A stretch of 64,000 bases of DNA from NCBI RefSeq assembly GCF_009831455.1, contig NZ_WOWO01000003.1, forward strand, positions 707,917 through 771,916. The letters run 5' to 3'. The position numbers and the translations under genes are program-made. Below, one piece after another: positions 43,923-53,187 of the stretch; within the stretch, counting starts at the first letter, position 1, and each line of letters opens with the position of its first letter. The notes below the pieces were generated by a model, which saw nothing but the letters and a program-made list of their open reading frames with translations, did not search any database and was not told the origin of the DNA. This DNA is from Salinirussus salinus. GTDB taxonomy: Archaea > Halobacteriota > Halobacteria > Halobacteriales > Haloarculaceae.

Positions 43923-43945
43923 TGTGCCCCGGGAGGGGCGCGGGG
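43923..43945 (+). promoter_or_regulatory. Hairpin upstream of the TFB gene
   Basis: TGCCCCG pairs with CGGGGCA around a nine-base loop GGAGGGGCG, 29 bases before the ATG. The geometry and the GGAGGG loop are the same as in the hairpin at 44920-44944, and GTTTCTGTG precedes it much as GTTTGTGA precedes the other. Confidence 0.55.
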
Positions 43946-43974
43946 CAGTCCAGACGGGCGCCTCGCGAATTCCC

Positions 43975-44910
43975 ATGTCGTTTCGAGGACCCTACGCGAA
44001 CGGCTACGACGAAGCGAGCGGCAAAACAATCCCTACTGAGGAGTGCCCCGAATGCAGCGGTGCTCTCATGACCGAGGACGGGGAAACCCGGTGTGTTGAC
44101 TGTGGACTCATCGTCGGTCAGCACCAGCTTGACCGCGGGCCGGAGACGCGCCGGTTCGACGATGACACGACGGACGAGCCAGCAGAGCGGACTGGCGCCC
44201 CGCTCACGTTGGCGCGGCACGACCGCGGCCTCTCGACGGAGATCGGCTACAAACGCGATGCCAAGGGTAACCAACTCTCCACAGAGAAACGACGCCGAGT
44301 GAGCCGGTGGCGACGCGAGCACAGGCGCGGGCGGTACCGGAGCAAGGCCGAACGCAATCTCGCCCACGCCTGCGGGGAACTCGCTCGGTTGGCCAGCGCA
44401 CTCGAGTTACCGGAAGCGGTCGAGGAGGAGGCTGCGGCCATCTACCGCGAAGCACAGGCCGAGAACCTCATCCGCGGCCGGTCGATCGAAACGATGGCCG
44501 CTGGCAGTCTGTATGCGGCCTGTCGAGTGCAGGGCCATCCTCGGACTGTTGAGGAGATCGCCGCCGTCGCCCCCTGTGACCGCGCCAAGGTCGAACTCGG
44601 ATACGGCGTGATCAACCGGGAATTAGCGCTGGAGACGGCGGTGATCCGACCCCAAGAGTACATCCCGGCGCTGGCTTCGAAGTGCGAGGCGTCTGACAAC
44701 GTCCACCACCGAGCGCTCGAACTCGCGCATCACGCCGAGGAGACGGGGATCGCCAACGGACGTGACCCGAAAGGCGTCGCGGCAGCCTGCCTGTACCTCG
44801 CCGGCCGGGAGTACGGGCAGGACTACACGCAAGAGGAACTCGCAAACCTGGCGGACGTGTCGGCGATGACGCTTCGCGAGCGGTTCTGGGAACTCCGCGA
44901 GCAACGGTAG
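43975..44910 (+). CDS. tfb: Transcription initiation factor TFB
   Basis: 311 residues from ATG 43975. N-terminal zinc ribbon (CPEC, CVDC), B-finger region (LTLARHDRGLSTEIGY), and two cyclin repeats (LAHACGELARLASALELPEAV and LELAHHAEETGI to the end). TFB recruits RNA polymerase to TBP-bound promoters. Haloarchaea use many TFBs; copies on accessory replicons may direct transcription of particular gene sets. The longer frame to 43924 runs through the hairpin and is not likely. The spacing to the next gene is 54 bases. Confidence 0.9.
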   Translation: MSFRGPYANGYDEASGKTIPTEECPECSGALMTEDGETRCVDCGLIVGQHQLDRGPETRRFDDDTTDEPAERTGAPLTLARHDRGLSTEIGYKRDAKGNQLSTEKRRRVSRWRREHRRGRYRSKAERNLAHACGELARLASALELPEAVEEEAAAIYREAQAENLIRGRSIETMAAGSLYAACRVQGHPRTVEEIAAVAPCDRAKVELGYGVINRELALETAVIRPQEYIPALASKCEASDNVHHRALELAHHAEETGIANGRDPKGVAAACLYLAGREYGQDYTQEELANLADVSAMTLRERFWELREQR

Positions 44911-44919
44911 TGTTTGTGA

Positions 44920-44944
44920 TGCGCCCGGGAGGGATGCGGGCGCA
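44920..44944 (+). promoter_or_regulatory. Hairpin upstream of the 44965 gene
   Basis: TGCGCCCG and CGGGCGCA enclose the nine-base loop GGAGGGATG, 20 bases before the ATG. The GGAGGG in the loop resembles a ribosome-binding site, which would be hidden or exposed by the fold. Confidence 0.55.
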
Positions 44945-44964
44945 CTCGTGCCCGTGGAGTATCG

Positions 44965-46125
44965 ATGACTGATCCCGACCAGACCTGCGTATTCGCAGGT
45001 GTCGACGGACGCACTGACACAGAACTGCCACGCTGGTTCGCCCAGCAGGTCGCAACCGACGACGTGACCTCGTTCGCGGAGGCGATCCGCAGTCTCCCAC
45101 AAGCGACAGAGACGCGGGTCGCCTACCGTAATCCCTACACCGAAGAGTGGGTTTCCACCGAGCGGTTCAACGCCGTCGTCGAACCGGGTCGGCTGCGCGC
45201 CCAGGCGGGCGATAGCGAACCCGACGCGGACCCGCTGTTTCACGTCCCGACGGACAGTTACGCGATTATCAATCCGACCGACGTCTACGCGCCTCTGGAG
45301 GATGTCCTCCGCGAGGAAGCTATCGACGGCAAGCCACTCGACGAGGTGGTTTTCGGCGAGATCCGGACCTACCGCGGCGGCGGCGAGGTCCATATGGACC
45401 TGATGTTCGACGGGCTGTCGGTTGACCTCCCCGAGCGCGACTCCCCGATTACGATGGGCATCACGTCGGGGTACGATTTCTTCGGCGGCCATGCGGTCTA
45501 CGTCGAGGGTTTCGCGCGTGACACCCGGTGTGCGAACTCGATCCGCCAGCTGACGGATCGCGAGACAATCAAGCACGTCGGCGACGTCGGTGACTTCCGG
45601 GCCTGGTGGGAAGACCGGTTGGGCCAGTTGGGGCTGGTGGCTGATGACCTCCTCGCGTTCATCGAAGATGCCAGCGACATCACCGTCGCGTTCACCGACG
45701 TGCCCTTCGACGTGACGGAGTTCTACGAATTGCTGGAGTTTCCCTCCTATCTCGCGGAGCAGGCCGCACGCGATGCCCGGTCGAACGCCACAGACCCCTT
45801 CGAGATCGACATGTGGACGCTGCATTCCGGAGCGACGTACGCGCTGACACATCACTTCCGCGGGAAGGAGGGCTCGTCCTTGGACCAGTACGTTCGCACG
45901 GCCAACGACATCCTGTTCAATCCCGAAGCGACCGTCGACCAGGTCGAACAGACCTACGAAGAGCGTGCCGAGGCAGAGACCGACGGCGACGGTCAGACGG
46001 GTCTGGAAAGCCAGGCGGCGCTGGCGCAGATCGAACAGGTGAGTCAGGACGTCCGGGCCAAGGCCGACCAGTTCGAAGAGCGCGAAGCCACGTTGCGAGA
46101 GCGGTTCGCACAGGCCGAACAGTAG
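44965..46125 (+). CDS. Unrecognised 386-residue plasmid protein
   Basis: Begins with a short region (CVFAGVDGRTDTELPRWFAQQV), has an alpha/beta core (TYRGGGEVHMDLMFDGLSVDL and GITSGYDFFGGHAVYVEGFA) and ends in a charged coiled coil (QDVRAKADQFEEREATLRERFAQAEQ). The arrangement recalls DUF932-like plasmid/phage proteins, but I cannot confirm the family. No membrane segment. It follows TFB on the same strand with its own hairpin leader, so it is a conserved backbone gene of unknown function. Confidence 0.55.
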   Translation: MTDPDQTCVFAGVDGRTDTELPRWFAQQVATDDVTSFAEAIRSLPQATETRVAYRNPYTEEWVSTERFNAVVEPGRLRAQAGDSEPDADPLFHVPTDSYAIINPTDVYAPLEDVLREEAIDGKPLDEVVFGEIRTYRGGGEVHMDLMFDGLSVDLPERDSPITMGITSGYDFFGGHAVYVEGFARDTRCANSIRQLTDRETIKHVGDVGDFRAWWEDRLGQLGLVADDLLAFIEDASDITVAFTDVPFDVTEFYELLEFPSYLAEQAARDARSNATDPFEIDMWTLHSGATYALTHHFRGKEGSSLDQYVRTANDILFNPEATVDQVEQTYEERAEAETDGDGQTGLESQAALAQIEQVSQDVRAKADQFEEREATLRERFAQAEQ

Positions 46126-46251
46126 GGAACAGACTTCTTCAGCCCGTCAGTATTCTTCCCTCTCCAAGACTGGGACGACCAGTTGGTTGCCCGGAACATG
46201 TAGATCGGCCATCAGCATTTTGTGCAGCTATCCATCCAGTCTAGGTGTATC

Positions 46252-46533
46252 ATGTCTCAACCGCCCCAGAATACCGAGTCTCCGTCGGCTGACGGTGACG
46301 AGGAGTCCCCCGCGACGCTCGATGGCCAACTCCACGAAATAAAACAACTCACTGCGACCGAGTCTGATATTCTCGAGGAGCTCGGTTTCTATTCGATACA
46401 CGACCGCGATACATCTCGACTGCTGACTGTCCCTGTCGAGGCGGAGGCGTTCGACGATGTTGCCAAGGTGAAACAGTTCTATATCGATGATGGTGAGCAG
46501 CCGATGCTCGTCGTTCTCCCGCTTACTGCCTGA
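46252..46533 (+). CDS. Small hypothetical protein
   Basis: 93 residues from ATG 46252. The segment IKQLTATESDILEELGFYSIHDRDTSRLLTVPVEAEAFDDVAKV is well ordered and ends LVVLPLTA. It resembles small proteins found near haloarchaeal mobile genes, without a known function. It stands between the 44965 gene and the T4SS-like cluster. Confidence 0.5.
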   Translation: MSQPPQNTESPSADGDEESPATLDGQLHEIKQLTATESDILEELGFYSIHDRDTSRLLTVPVEAEAFDDVAKVKQFYIDDGEQPMLVVLPLTA

Positions 46534-46682
46534 CCGCGCGCACTTCTTCTGGTAATCCTCCTGGCGACATAGCTGAAAATCTCAGCACTTCGCCGCTTGT
46601 AATCACTTACAAGATCTTCTCATCGCTCTAGAAAAATACCAAAATTCTAACTATTTATCTCGGTCCGGTCGACGTAGTTCAG

Positions 46683-47108
46683 ATGATGGCTCATGATGGT
46701 ACCCGCTCGCTTCGATGTACGGCCCTCAAATTCAGCTCAGCTCGGCTCCCCAAGCGGTACATCCTGACTGCGGTCCTGGTCGTTGCGCTGCTCATACTGT
46801 CTACGGGCACAGTCAGCGCGCAGAGCGGATCCGGTCCCGGGACGGCATTCTGTGACACTGAGATGGCTGGGACGATCCAGAACCTCTTCACCATCATCCA
46901 GTTTGGTGGCCCACTCGTCGGCGGCGTCCTTGCACTCGGCGCGACCGTGGCGATGCCGGTGGTGCGCCGGTCGGACCGGAAGAAGGGGCTGCGCGCCGTC
47001 CAGATGCAAGGACTGCTCTGGGGGGTGATCGTCGCCCCGCTCGGGACGGAGATCGTCCAGTTCATCCTCAACAACGTCGTCGTCGGAGGGACCAGCTGTG
47101 GGTTCTGA
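46683..47108 (+). CDS. Small membrane protein, pilin-like (VirB2/TrbC type position)
   Basis: 141 residues. A signal-like helix (RYILTAVLVVALLILSTGTVSAQ) is followed by a mature part with two further hydrophobic segments (GGPLVGGVLALGATVAMPV and LLWGVIVAPLGTEIVQFIL) and two cysteines (AFCDT, TSCGF) that could form a disulfide. Size, topology and position at the head of the VirB6/VirB4-like cluster match VirB2/TrbC pilins, although sequence identity cannot be judged. It overlaps the next gene by 11 bases. Confidence 0.6.
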   Translation: MMAHDGTRSLRCTALKFSSARLPKRYILTAVLVVALLILSTGTVSAQSGSGPGTAFCDTEMAGTIQNLFTIIQFGGPLVGGVLALGATVAMPVVRRSDRKKGLRAVQMQGLLWGVIVAPLGTEIVQFILNNVVVGGTSCGF

Positions 47109-48816
47109 CAGCGCCTGGACGTTGGGCGGTCGATGCAGTCTCGTGCTGGTCGTGACGCTCGTCGCGGCCCTGGTCACCGCGACCGGAGCAGAGCCGACAG
47201 CCGCACATCCTCCCAACAGCACCGATCACAACGTCTCCAACGAGAGTTTCCACGGGCTGTGGTCGAAAGACGAGGACGCAGTCGGGGAGAACGCGACCAT
47301 CCCCAACGGCTCGGCCCGCGAGCAACTCGCAGCCGGGACGGACATCCCCTATAATTCCTCACCAACGGCTGTTGCAAAGTGGAACCGTGGTGACCACCGA
47401 GACTTCCCGGACACGAACGCGTCGGTCTCGATCCATCCGCCGAACGCGACGCTGACTGACAAGCAGTTCATCAAGGATGCGTACGCAGAGATCTTCGCGA
47501 TTCAACCGTCGACCCGAGCCCGGATCTCCCCGACGAAGCAACCCTACTACGTTGCCTCGAACGGGACGCTGCGTGGGGTGGTAGACTACCGGGTAGCGCT
47601 TCCGGAGACCAACAGCTCCGGTGACCGTCGGACTGTGTGGGCGGTCGCTGACCACGATATCAAGGGCACGACGCTGCTGGTCAGCGGGACTCCAGAGACT
47701 CGTCGGGATGGCGCGCACACACCGACGTTGGCCTACAACTTGGAGAACAACCTGGGGACGGACCACAAACTCGAGTTACGTGCGACGGTTTCAGCCAAAG
47801 TAGAGCGACGTAGACAAAGATGTACCTCCCGGAACGAGTCGGGAGGCTGTACCGGCTGGGCAACAGAGGATACCAAGCAGTTCACAGAGCAGGCGACGGT
47901 CACAGATTCACAGCAAGTCACGGAGTATGTTCTGACCGTCTCCGGCTTCATCGCCAGGTATCCAAACGGTGACCTCGGCGTTGTCGTCTACAAGAACCAG
48001 CCCTGGCTGGGATATAGCGTACCGAACGGAGAGGTCCGGGGTGTCTGGCGGTTCTATTCGGCCCGTGATACGGCGTGGGATCACCTTGTCTACAACACCA
48101 GCGATGGGAACCAGACAACGCACTCCCCGCTTCACCCACTTCAAGTCAATGCGTACCCGATCGAGACCGGGCCGACAGCCTCGCCGGTACGCAACGTCAC
48201 GATTCTCGGCGCCTACGGCGAGACGGTTACTCCACCGACGCTGCCCGACGACATTCGGCTGGATCGAATGGAGGAACCGTACACAGCCAGCTACGGGATC
48301 GCCACCCGCGTCGCCACAGACGAACAATTGGAGACCATCCGAGCCCAGGGATTGGTACGCGGCGTGACGGTCACCCAGTCCACCGACGGGTTCTCGCGCG
48401 TTCCGATCCATGAAAGCAACCTCACCTTAGCAGTCCTTAACCAGACTGGCGAAACCGTCACCGTTCGCGCTCACTTGCAGGACAATCGGACGGGGGCAGC
48501 GATCGCAACTGTCCAGCGAGGCGGCTACTTGGTTATCGGCGGCCAGCGTGCAAACACCACGCTGAACGGGACGGTCACCGTCACTGTCGACCGCCCGCTC
48601 GGTGGCGTCTCGGCCCGGTACGAGCCGGGCAACTGGTGGAGCACACAGGTGGGGTACACCAGCGCGACTGCTACCGTCACCCTACAAGGGAGCGCGCTGG
48701 CGCTGATCGGCCGGCTCTTCCGGCTGCTCATCCCGGTCGCACTGTTCCTACTGGCGGTCTACCTCATCGACCGGGTCACCCGATGGCACATCTGGCCACC
48801 CTGGAGGGGACTATGA
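47098..48816 (+). CDS. Large exported, membrane-anchored protein of the conjugation cluster
   Basis: 572 residues from a GTG. An N-terminal hydrophobic signal (SLVLVVTLVAALVTATGAEPTAAH), a long outside region rich in N-x-S/T sites (NSTDHNVSNESFHG and others) with a CTSRNESGGC pair, and a C-terminal membrane helix (LFRLLIPVALFLLAVYLI). It has no recognised enzyme motif. Such proteins in archaeal T4SS-like clusters may contact the recipient cell or build the channel. The stop overlaps the next ATG (ATGA). Confidence 0.65.
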   Translation: MGSDSAWTLGGRCSLVLVVTLVAALVTATGAEPTAAHPPNSTDHNVSNESFHGLWSKDEDAVGENATIPNGSAREQLAAGTDIPYNSSPTAVAKWNRGDHRDFPDTNASVSIHPPNATLTDKQFIKDAYAEIFAIQPSTRARISPTKQPYYVASNGTLRGVVDYRVALPETNSSGDRRTVWAVADHDIKGTTLLVSGTPETRRDGAHTPTLAYNLENNLGTDHKLELRATVSAKVERRRQRCTSRNESGGCTGWATEDTKQFTEQATVTDSQQVTEYVLTVSGFIARYPNGDLGVVVYKNQPWLGYSVPNGEVRGVWRFYSARDTAWDHLVYNTSDGNQTTHSPLHPLQVNAYPIETGPTASPVRNVTILGAYGETVTPPTLPDDIRLDRMEEPYTASYGIATRVATDEQLETIRAQGLVRGVTVTQSTDGFSRVPIHESNLTLAVLNQTGETVTVRAHLQDNRTGAAIATVQRGGYLVIGGQRANTTLNGTVTVTVDRPLGGVSARYEPGNWWSTQVGYTSATATVTLQGSALALIGRLFRLLIPVALFLLAVYLIDRVTRWHIWPPWRGL

Positions 48817-50192
48817 GAGACGGACGGATGGGCCGGTGTAGTGACTTGGCTACCCGAGCCGCGGCTACGTTCATCGTGACTGCTACCGTTGTGCTCCGGT
48901 TCGGCGACTCCCACGCCAATGCTCCACTCGTCGAAAGTGGGCTCGGTGACATCATCACAGGCGCGATCCAAGAGGTCCTCCGGCTGTTGTTCAGCCCGAT
49001 CCGCGGGGTTATCGAAGAGCACGGTGACGCCGTCCTCCAGACGGTCGTCGGGACACCGCATCCGGATGCCGTCTTCAGCGCCCCCGCGAACGACGCGTGG
49101 CCGGCGATCTACGAGTACTACTGGCAGACGTTTTTTCCGCTGAGCCTGACGCTGTTCGGGTTGGTCATCGGCTTGGTCATCTTCCTTGAGTCGACCAGCC
49201 ACCTCTTCAGCAGCTACCACCGGTCGAAGCTGAAAAAGCGGGCCTTCGCCGGCCTGCTCGGACTGCTCTCGTGGTGGTGGATCGCCGCGCTCTCCTTGCG
49301 GTTCATGGACACACTGGCGCGATTTCTCGTCCCCGCAGTCTCGGATATCACTGTCTTCCAGACGCTCTCGTTCTCGGGGATGGGCGTGCTCGGGACGGTC
49401 GTCGCACTGACAGCGAACTTCGTCCTGTTCATCCTCATCGGGCTGATCTACCTCGCGCGCCATCTCGCGCTGTACCTGTTCGTCCTGTTGATGCCGCTGC
49501 TGATCGTGTTCTGGATCCCCGGAGTCGGTCCGTTCCGGCTAGCCTCAGCGTTCATGAAGAAACTGGCTGGTTTCTACGTCCCGTTCCTGTTCATGACTGT
49601 CCCGGTGGCCCTACTCTTCCGGCTGGGTGACCTCCTCGGCACGAGCGTGGGGCCGTCGGCCGGAGAATTCGGCGCCTGGTTGACGGCGCTCGTAATTCCG
49701 CTGTTGGCGGTCTTGTCGCCGTTTATTTTGTTCTGGCAGGCTGGGGCGCTGTTCTTCATGGCTGACCGGGCCTCCAAGTACATGTCTGCCCAGCGCGCTC
49801 AGCGGCGGGTCGCGGGGGGACGTGACCGACTCCAGACGGGGCGGCGGGGCGGACGCAATCTCGCCCGCGGGCTGCGTAACGAGCCCGCAGTGACCGGCAG
49901 CGGCCAGTACGTCCTCGACTCCGGGGAATCGCGTGCCCACGCAACCGGACGACGCCTCCGGTCGGCAAGTTCGCGTATCCGGGGTACGCTGCTTCCTGTG
50001 AGCGAGCGTACCGACGGTGAAGACGGCGGTCGCAGGGACGCACCTGCTTCGCGGGTTGAGCCAGGCAACGTGGACGGACGCGATGGCTTCGGCGACGAGG
50101 CCGGTCGGACGAACCGCGACCCGCTCCGCGACCCACGGTCCGACCAGTCCAGTGACTCGAGCGACATCGAGGATGCGGAGGACCGCTCATGA
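48813..50192 (+). CDS. Polytopic membrane protein, VirB6/TrbL-like
   Basis: 459 residues from ATG 48813, coupled to the previous gene; the frame upstream is not used. An N-terminal signal-like helix is followed by about seven membrane segments (LTLFGLVIGLVIFLE, FVLFILIGLIYLARHLALYLFVLLMPLLIVFW and others) and a charged 110-residue cytoplasmic tail with Arg/Asp/Ser repeats. Topology and the order VirB2-like, this, then VirB4-like match VirB6/TrbL channel components of conjugative systems. Confidence 0.65.
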   Translation: MRDGRMGRCSDLATRAAATFIVTATVVLRFGDSHANAPLVESGLGDIITGAIQEVLRLLFSPIRGVIEEHGDAVLQTVVGTPHPDAVFSAPANDAWPAIYEYYWQTFFPLSLTLFGLVIGLVIFLESTSHLFSSYHRSKLKKRAFAGLLGLLSWWWIAALSLRFMDTLARFLVPAVSDITVFQTLSFSGMGVLGTVVALTANFVLFILIGLIYLARHLALYLFVLLMPLLIVFWIPGVGPFRLASAFMKKLAGFYVPFLFMTVPVALLFRLGDLLGTSVGPSAGEFGAWLTALVIPLLAVLSPFILFWQAGALFFMADRASKYMSAQRAQRRVAGGRDRLQTGRRGGRNLARGLRNEPAVTGSGQYVLDSGESRAHATGRRLRSASSRIRGTLLPVSERTDGEDGGRRDAPASRVEPGNVDGRDGFGDEAGRTNRDPLRDPRSDQSSDSSDIEDAEDRS

Positions 50193-51199
50193 GTGGAACG
50201 CCAGACTCCGCAAAGCGAGTGCCGAAGGCGCTCGGGACGGACACCCAACTACTCGGGACATACTCACTGACTGACCTCGCCGTCGCGGGCCTCCCTGGCG
50301 TGGTGGTGATCCTCGTCACGCAAGTCGTTCTGCCGCCGTCGCTGTCCATCTATGGGGTTCCCGTCTCGACGCTCACGCTCCCGCTGGCAGCGGTGGCCAT
50401 CGCCATCGGCGCAGTGTTCGTCTACCTCACGCCGGCCTATGTCACCAGCCTGGAGTGGATCCGGCTGTTCATCGGCTTCCAGCGTAGCGACGCCGAACTC
50501 ACCCACGAGCAAGCCAAAGAGTACACTCACGTCGAACGGGTCTACCCCGAACACGACGCCATTGAGCGGCCCGACGGCACGCTTGTCGGCGCGGTCCGAG
50601 TCGACCCACCGACGATGGCGCTGGCGACCGACGAGGAGTGGCATCAGGCCAGCGACGCCTTCGCTGATTTCGTCAACACGACCCTGGAGTTCCCGATCCA
50701 GATCTACTCGACGACGCGGTCGTTCCCGGCCGAGGAATACATCGGCCACTACGGAGAGCGACTGACCGACCCTGATGTTGCCGAGAACGACCAGCTCCGG
50801 ACGCTCATTGAGGAGTACACGGCGTGGTACGAACAGGAACTCGCCCAGCGCCAGATGACGATCCGGGACCACTACATCTTGGTTCCCGTGGGTCCCGACG
50901 AGGTTCGATACGAGCGCGCCAGCCTGCTCGACCGGCTGACTGGACTGCCGGTGGTTGGCCTGCTGGTTGAGGTCTGGACCGCTCCCTCTCAGTCGGAAGA
51001 GCGGGCCGCAATGGTGGCGGAGCTCGCCGACCGCCGCGAACGCGTCGCTCGCGGGATGCGCGACATTCAGGGCTGTGATACCCACCGTGTGCCCGCGACC
51101 GACCTCACCCAGCTCGTCGCCGAATACTGGACCGGCACCGACCGCGCGTACGGGACGCCTGAGGATGTCCTTCGTACGACACAGATTGTACACTCATGA
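50189..51199 (+). CDS. VirB3/PrgI-like membrane plus N-terminal VirB4-like protein
   Basis: 336 residues. Two membrane helices near residues 28-75 (LAVAGLPGVVVILVTQVV and LPLAAVAIAIGAVFVYL) resemble VirB3/PrgI; the rest is a soluble domain (YTHVERVYPEHDAIERPDGTLVGAVRV) like the N-terminal part of VirB4/TraC ATPases. The ATPase core itself is on the next gene, with which it overlaps by four bases. So this is a split VirB3-VirB4 layout. Confidence 0.65.
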   Translation: MSGTPDSAKRVPKALGTDTQLLGTYSLTDLAVAGLPGVVVILVTQVVLPPSLSIYGVPVSTLTLPLAAVAIAIGAVFVYLTPAYVTSLEWIRLFIGFQRSDAELTHEQAKEYTHVERVYPEHDAIERPDGTLVGAVRVDPPTMALATDEEWHQASDAFADFVNTTLEFPIQIYSTTRSFPAEEYIGHYGERLTDPDVAENDQLRTLIEEYTAWYEQELAQRQMTIRDHYILVPVGPDEVRYERASLLDRLTGLPVVGLLVEVWTAPSQSEERAAMVAELADRRERVARGMRDIQGCDTHRVPATDLTQLVAEYWTGTDRAYGTPEDVLRTTQIVHS

Positions 51200-53187
51200 T
51201 CCGTGACTTACTGCCCCGGAGAGATCCGAGCGAGAACGGCACCGAATCCGAACCAACAGAGGACGCTAGCGGTGCCGACGAGGAAGACAAAGATACGGGT
51301 CCGGAGGAGATGTCGGACGCATCGGCGGAATCGACCGTCGCCGTCGACTACGAACGGGACGAGGAGGCTCTCCGTGATATCCCCGACATCCACCAGACTG
51401 TCGTCTCGCCGTCGACGATCACAGAGCAGCCAGGGAGACTCCAGACGGAAGGCGGCCAAGCCCAGACCATCTGGGTCGGGGAGTTCCCGGACGCACCGAG
51501 CGACGGCTTTCTCGAGCCGCTATATGCCGCAGCCGAGACACGGCAGACCGACATCAGCATCCACATCGACCCCCGGGATACCCAGGCGACACTGAACTCC
51601 CTGGAGAACAAGATCGAGGATCTAGAGGCGGACTACGAGTATCTCCAGGAGAAACACCGGGCGAGCGCGCGTGGCGTTCAGCGTGATCTTGAGGACCACC
51701 AGGAGATGTACGATGTGTTGCGGAACACCGCGATGCAGGCCTTCGACGTCTCGATGTATCTGACACTCCGGGACGACGAACGGGAGACCCTCCCCACCGA
51801 GGCCGTGACCACCCGGCTGCGCCAGGCGCCAACCAACCTGACGCCGATCGTTCCCCGCCTGGCACAACTTCAAGCGTTCACAGCCGCCAGCCCAGTCGCA
51901 CGGGACCGTGGCGTCGAGGCGCTCAACAGCCGGACACCAATGCTCGGTGGCGCCGTAGGTGCGATGTTCCCGTTTGTCGCCGGCGCCTTCGCCGAGCCGG
52001 GCATCGAGTATGGGACCTACGCGCTGAACGCGAGCCCGCTTATCCTCGACCGGTTCCGGCGTGAAACCGGCTACTGTGCGATGGTGATCGGCCGGCTCGG
52101 GGCAGGCAAATCCTTCGCGACGAAGCTTCGGCTGCTCCGGCGGGCGATGTTCGACGGGGAGACGGTCATCATCATGCTTGACCCGATGCGCGGGTTCACC
52201 AGCGTAGCCGAAGCGCTGAACGCCGAGTGTGTCACAGTCGGCGGACGCCAGGGACTGAACCCCCTAGAACTCAAGCAGACGCCCGAAGACGTGCTCTCTG
52301 CAGCGGATGACATCGACCCATGGGGAGAGCAGATTTCCTGGGTGATGACGTTCTTCGCGACCTTTTTCGACCAGGTTGCCGACCATTCCCTCGGCGAGCG
52401 CAGTCAGACGCTACGCCGGGCCGTTCAGGAGGCCTACAATGCTCAGGGGATCACTCGTGACCCGACGACCCACAGCCGAGAGTCTCCGACTATCCAGGAT
52501 GTTATCGATGTTCTGGAGGGGATGGTTGAGGATCCGGAGTCGTTCGGGTACGCCACCACTGGCGAACAGGAGGCCGTGCGGACTGACGCACAGTCGTTGT
52601 TGAAGGACCTGCGCCCGTCCTTCCGTGAGGACGGCGAACTGGCAAATCTCGCCCGGCAATCGGAATTCAATCTTGACTCGAAGGCACTCTACCTGGATTT
52701 GCATCAGGAGGAGGGCACCCAGGGGCGGGCGGAGACGAGTCTCATGATGCAGGTGCTGTTCAACAGTGTCTACGAGCGGGCCAAGCAGACCGACAAGAAG
52801 GTCGTCTTCTGTATCGACGAGGCCCATTATCTGATGAACGATGCCGTCTCTCTGGACTTCCTGGAGACGGCCGTCCGGCATAGCCGCCACTTCGACCTGA
52901 GTCTGGAGTTCATCACCCAGACCGGCGGGGAGTTCACGCTCACACCGGAGGCGCAGACGATCGCGAACCTGTGCTCGGTGTCGGTGCTGCACCGGATCAA
53001 CGAGGAAGAAGAGAAGATCGCCCGGTGGTTCGACCTGAACGACAGGCAGGTCGACTGGGTGACGACCGCGAAGGCCGGCGAAGAGGAAGACGGCTACGCG
53101 GAGGCGCTTGTGGGGATCGACCAGGAGGGGTGGTTCCCCGTCCGGATCCGGGCCAGCGATGCCGAAGCGCGGGTGATCGATGGGTAG
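51196..53187 (+). CDS. VirB4/TraC-like conjugation ATPase
   Basis: 663 residues. An acidic N-terminal region, a coiled-coil segment near 135-175 (LENKIEDLEADYEYLQEKHR), then the ATPase: P-loop GRLGAGKSF (299-307), a following strand VIIMLDP, a Walker B (VVFCIDEAHYLM) and a late FITQTGGEFTL with the sensor Gln. This is the motor that assembles and drives conjugative T4SS. Its neighbours supply membrane parts; a coupling protein (VirD4) and relaxase are not seen in the window and would lie elsewhere. Confidence 0.8.
   Translation: MIRDLLPRRDPSENGTESEPTEDASGADEEDKDTGPEEMSDASAESTVAVDYERDEEALRDIPDIHQTVVSPSTITEQPGRLQTEGGQAQTIWVGEFPDAPSDGFLEPLYAAAETRQTDISIHIDPRDTQATLNSLENKIEDLEADYEYLQEKHRASARGVQRDLEDHQEMYDVLRNTAMQAFDVSMYLTLRDDERETLPTEAVTTRLRQAPTNLTPIVPRLAQLQAFTAASPVARDRGVEALNSRTPMLGGAVGAMFPFVAGAFAEPGIEYGTYALNASPLILDRFRRETGYCAMVIGRLGAGKSFATKLRLLRRAMFDGETVIIMLDPMRGFTSVAEALNAECVTVGGRQGLNPLELKQTPEDVLSAADDIDPWGEQISWVMTFFATFFDQVADHSLGERSQTLRRAVQEAYNAQGITRDPTTHSRESPTIQDVIDVLEGMVEDPESFGYATTGEQEAVRTDAQSLLKDLRPSFREDGELANLARQSEFNLDSKALYLDLHQEEGTQGRAETSLMMQVLFNSVYERAKQTDKKVVFCIDEAHYLMNDAVSLDFLETAVRHSRHFDLSLEFITQTGGEFTLTPEAQTIANLCSVSVLHRINEEEEKIARWFDLNDRQVDWVTTAKAGEEEDGYAEALVGIDQEGWFPVRIRASDAEARVIDG

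Noticed and set aside
43312..44367. 351-residue minus-strand frame opposite SWIM and TFB genes
   Set aside because: Antisense to the TFB zinc ribbon and SWIM motifs; no recognisable domain.
44623..45855. 410-residue minus-strand frame opposite the 44965 gene
   Set aside because: It runs antisense through two better supported genes and has the composition of a mirror frame.
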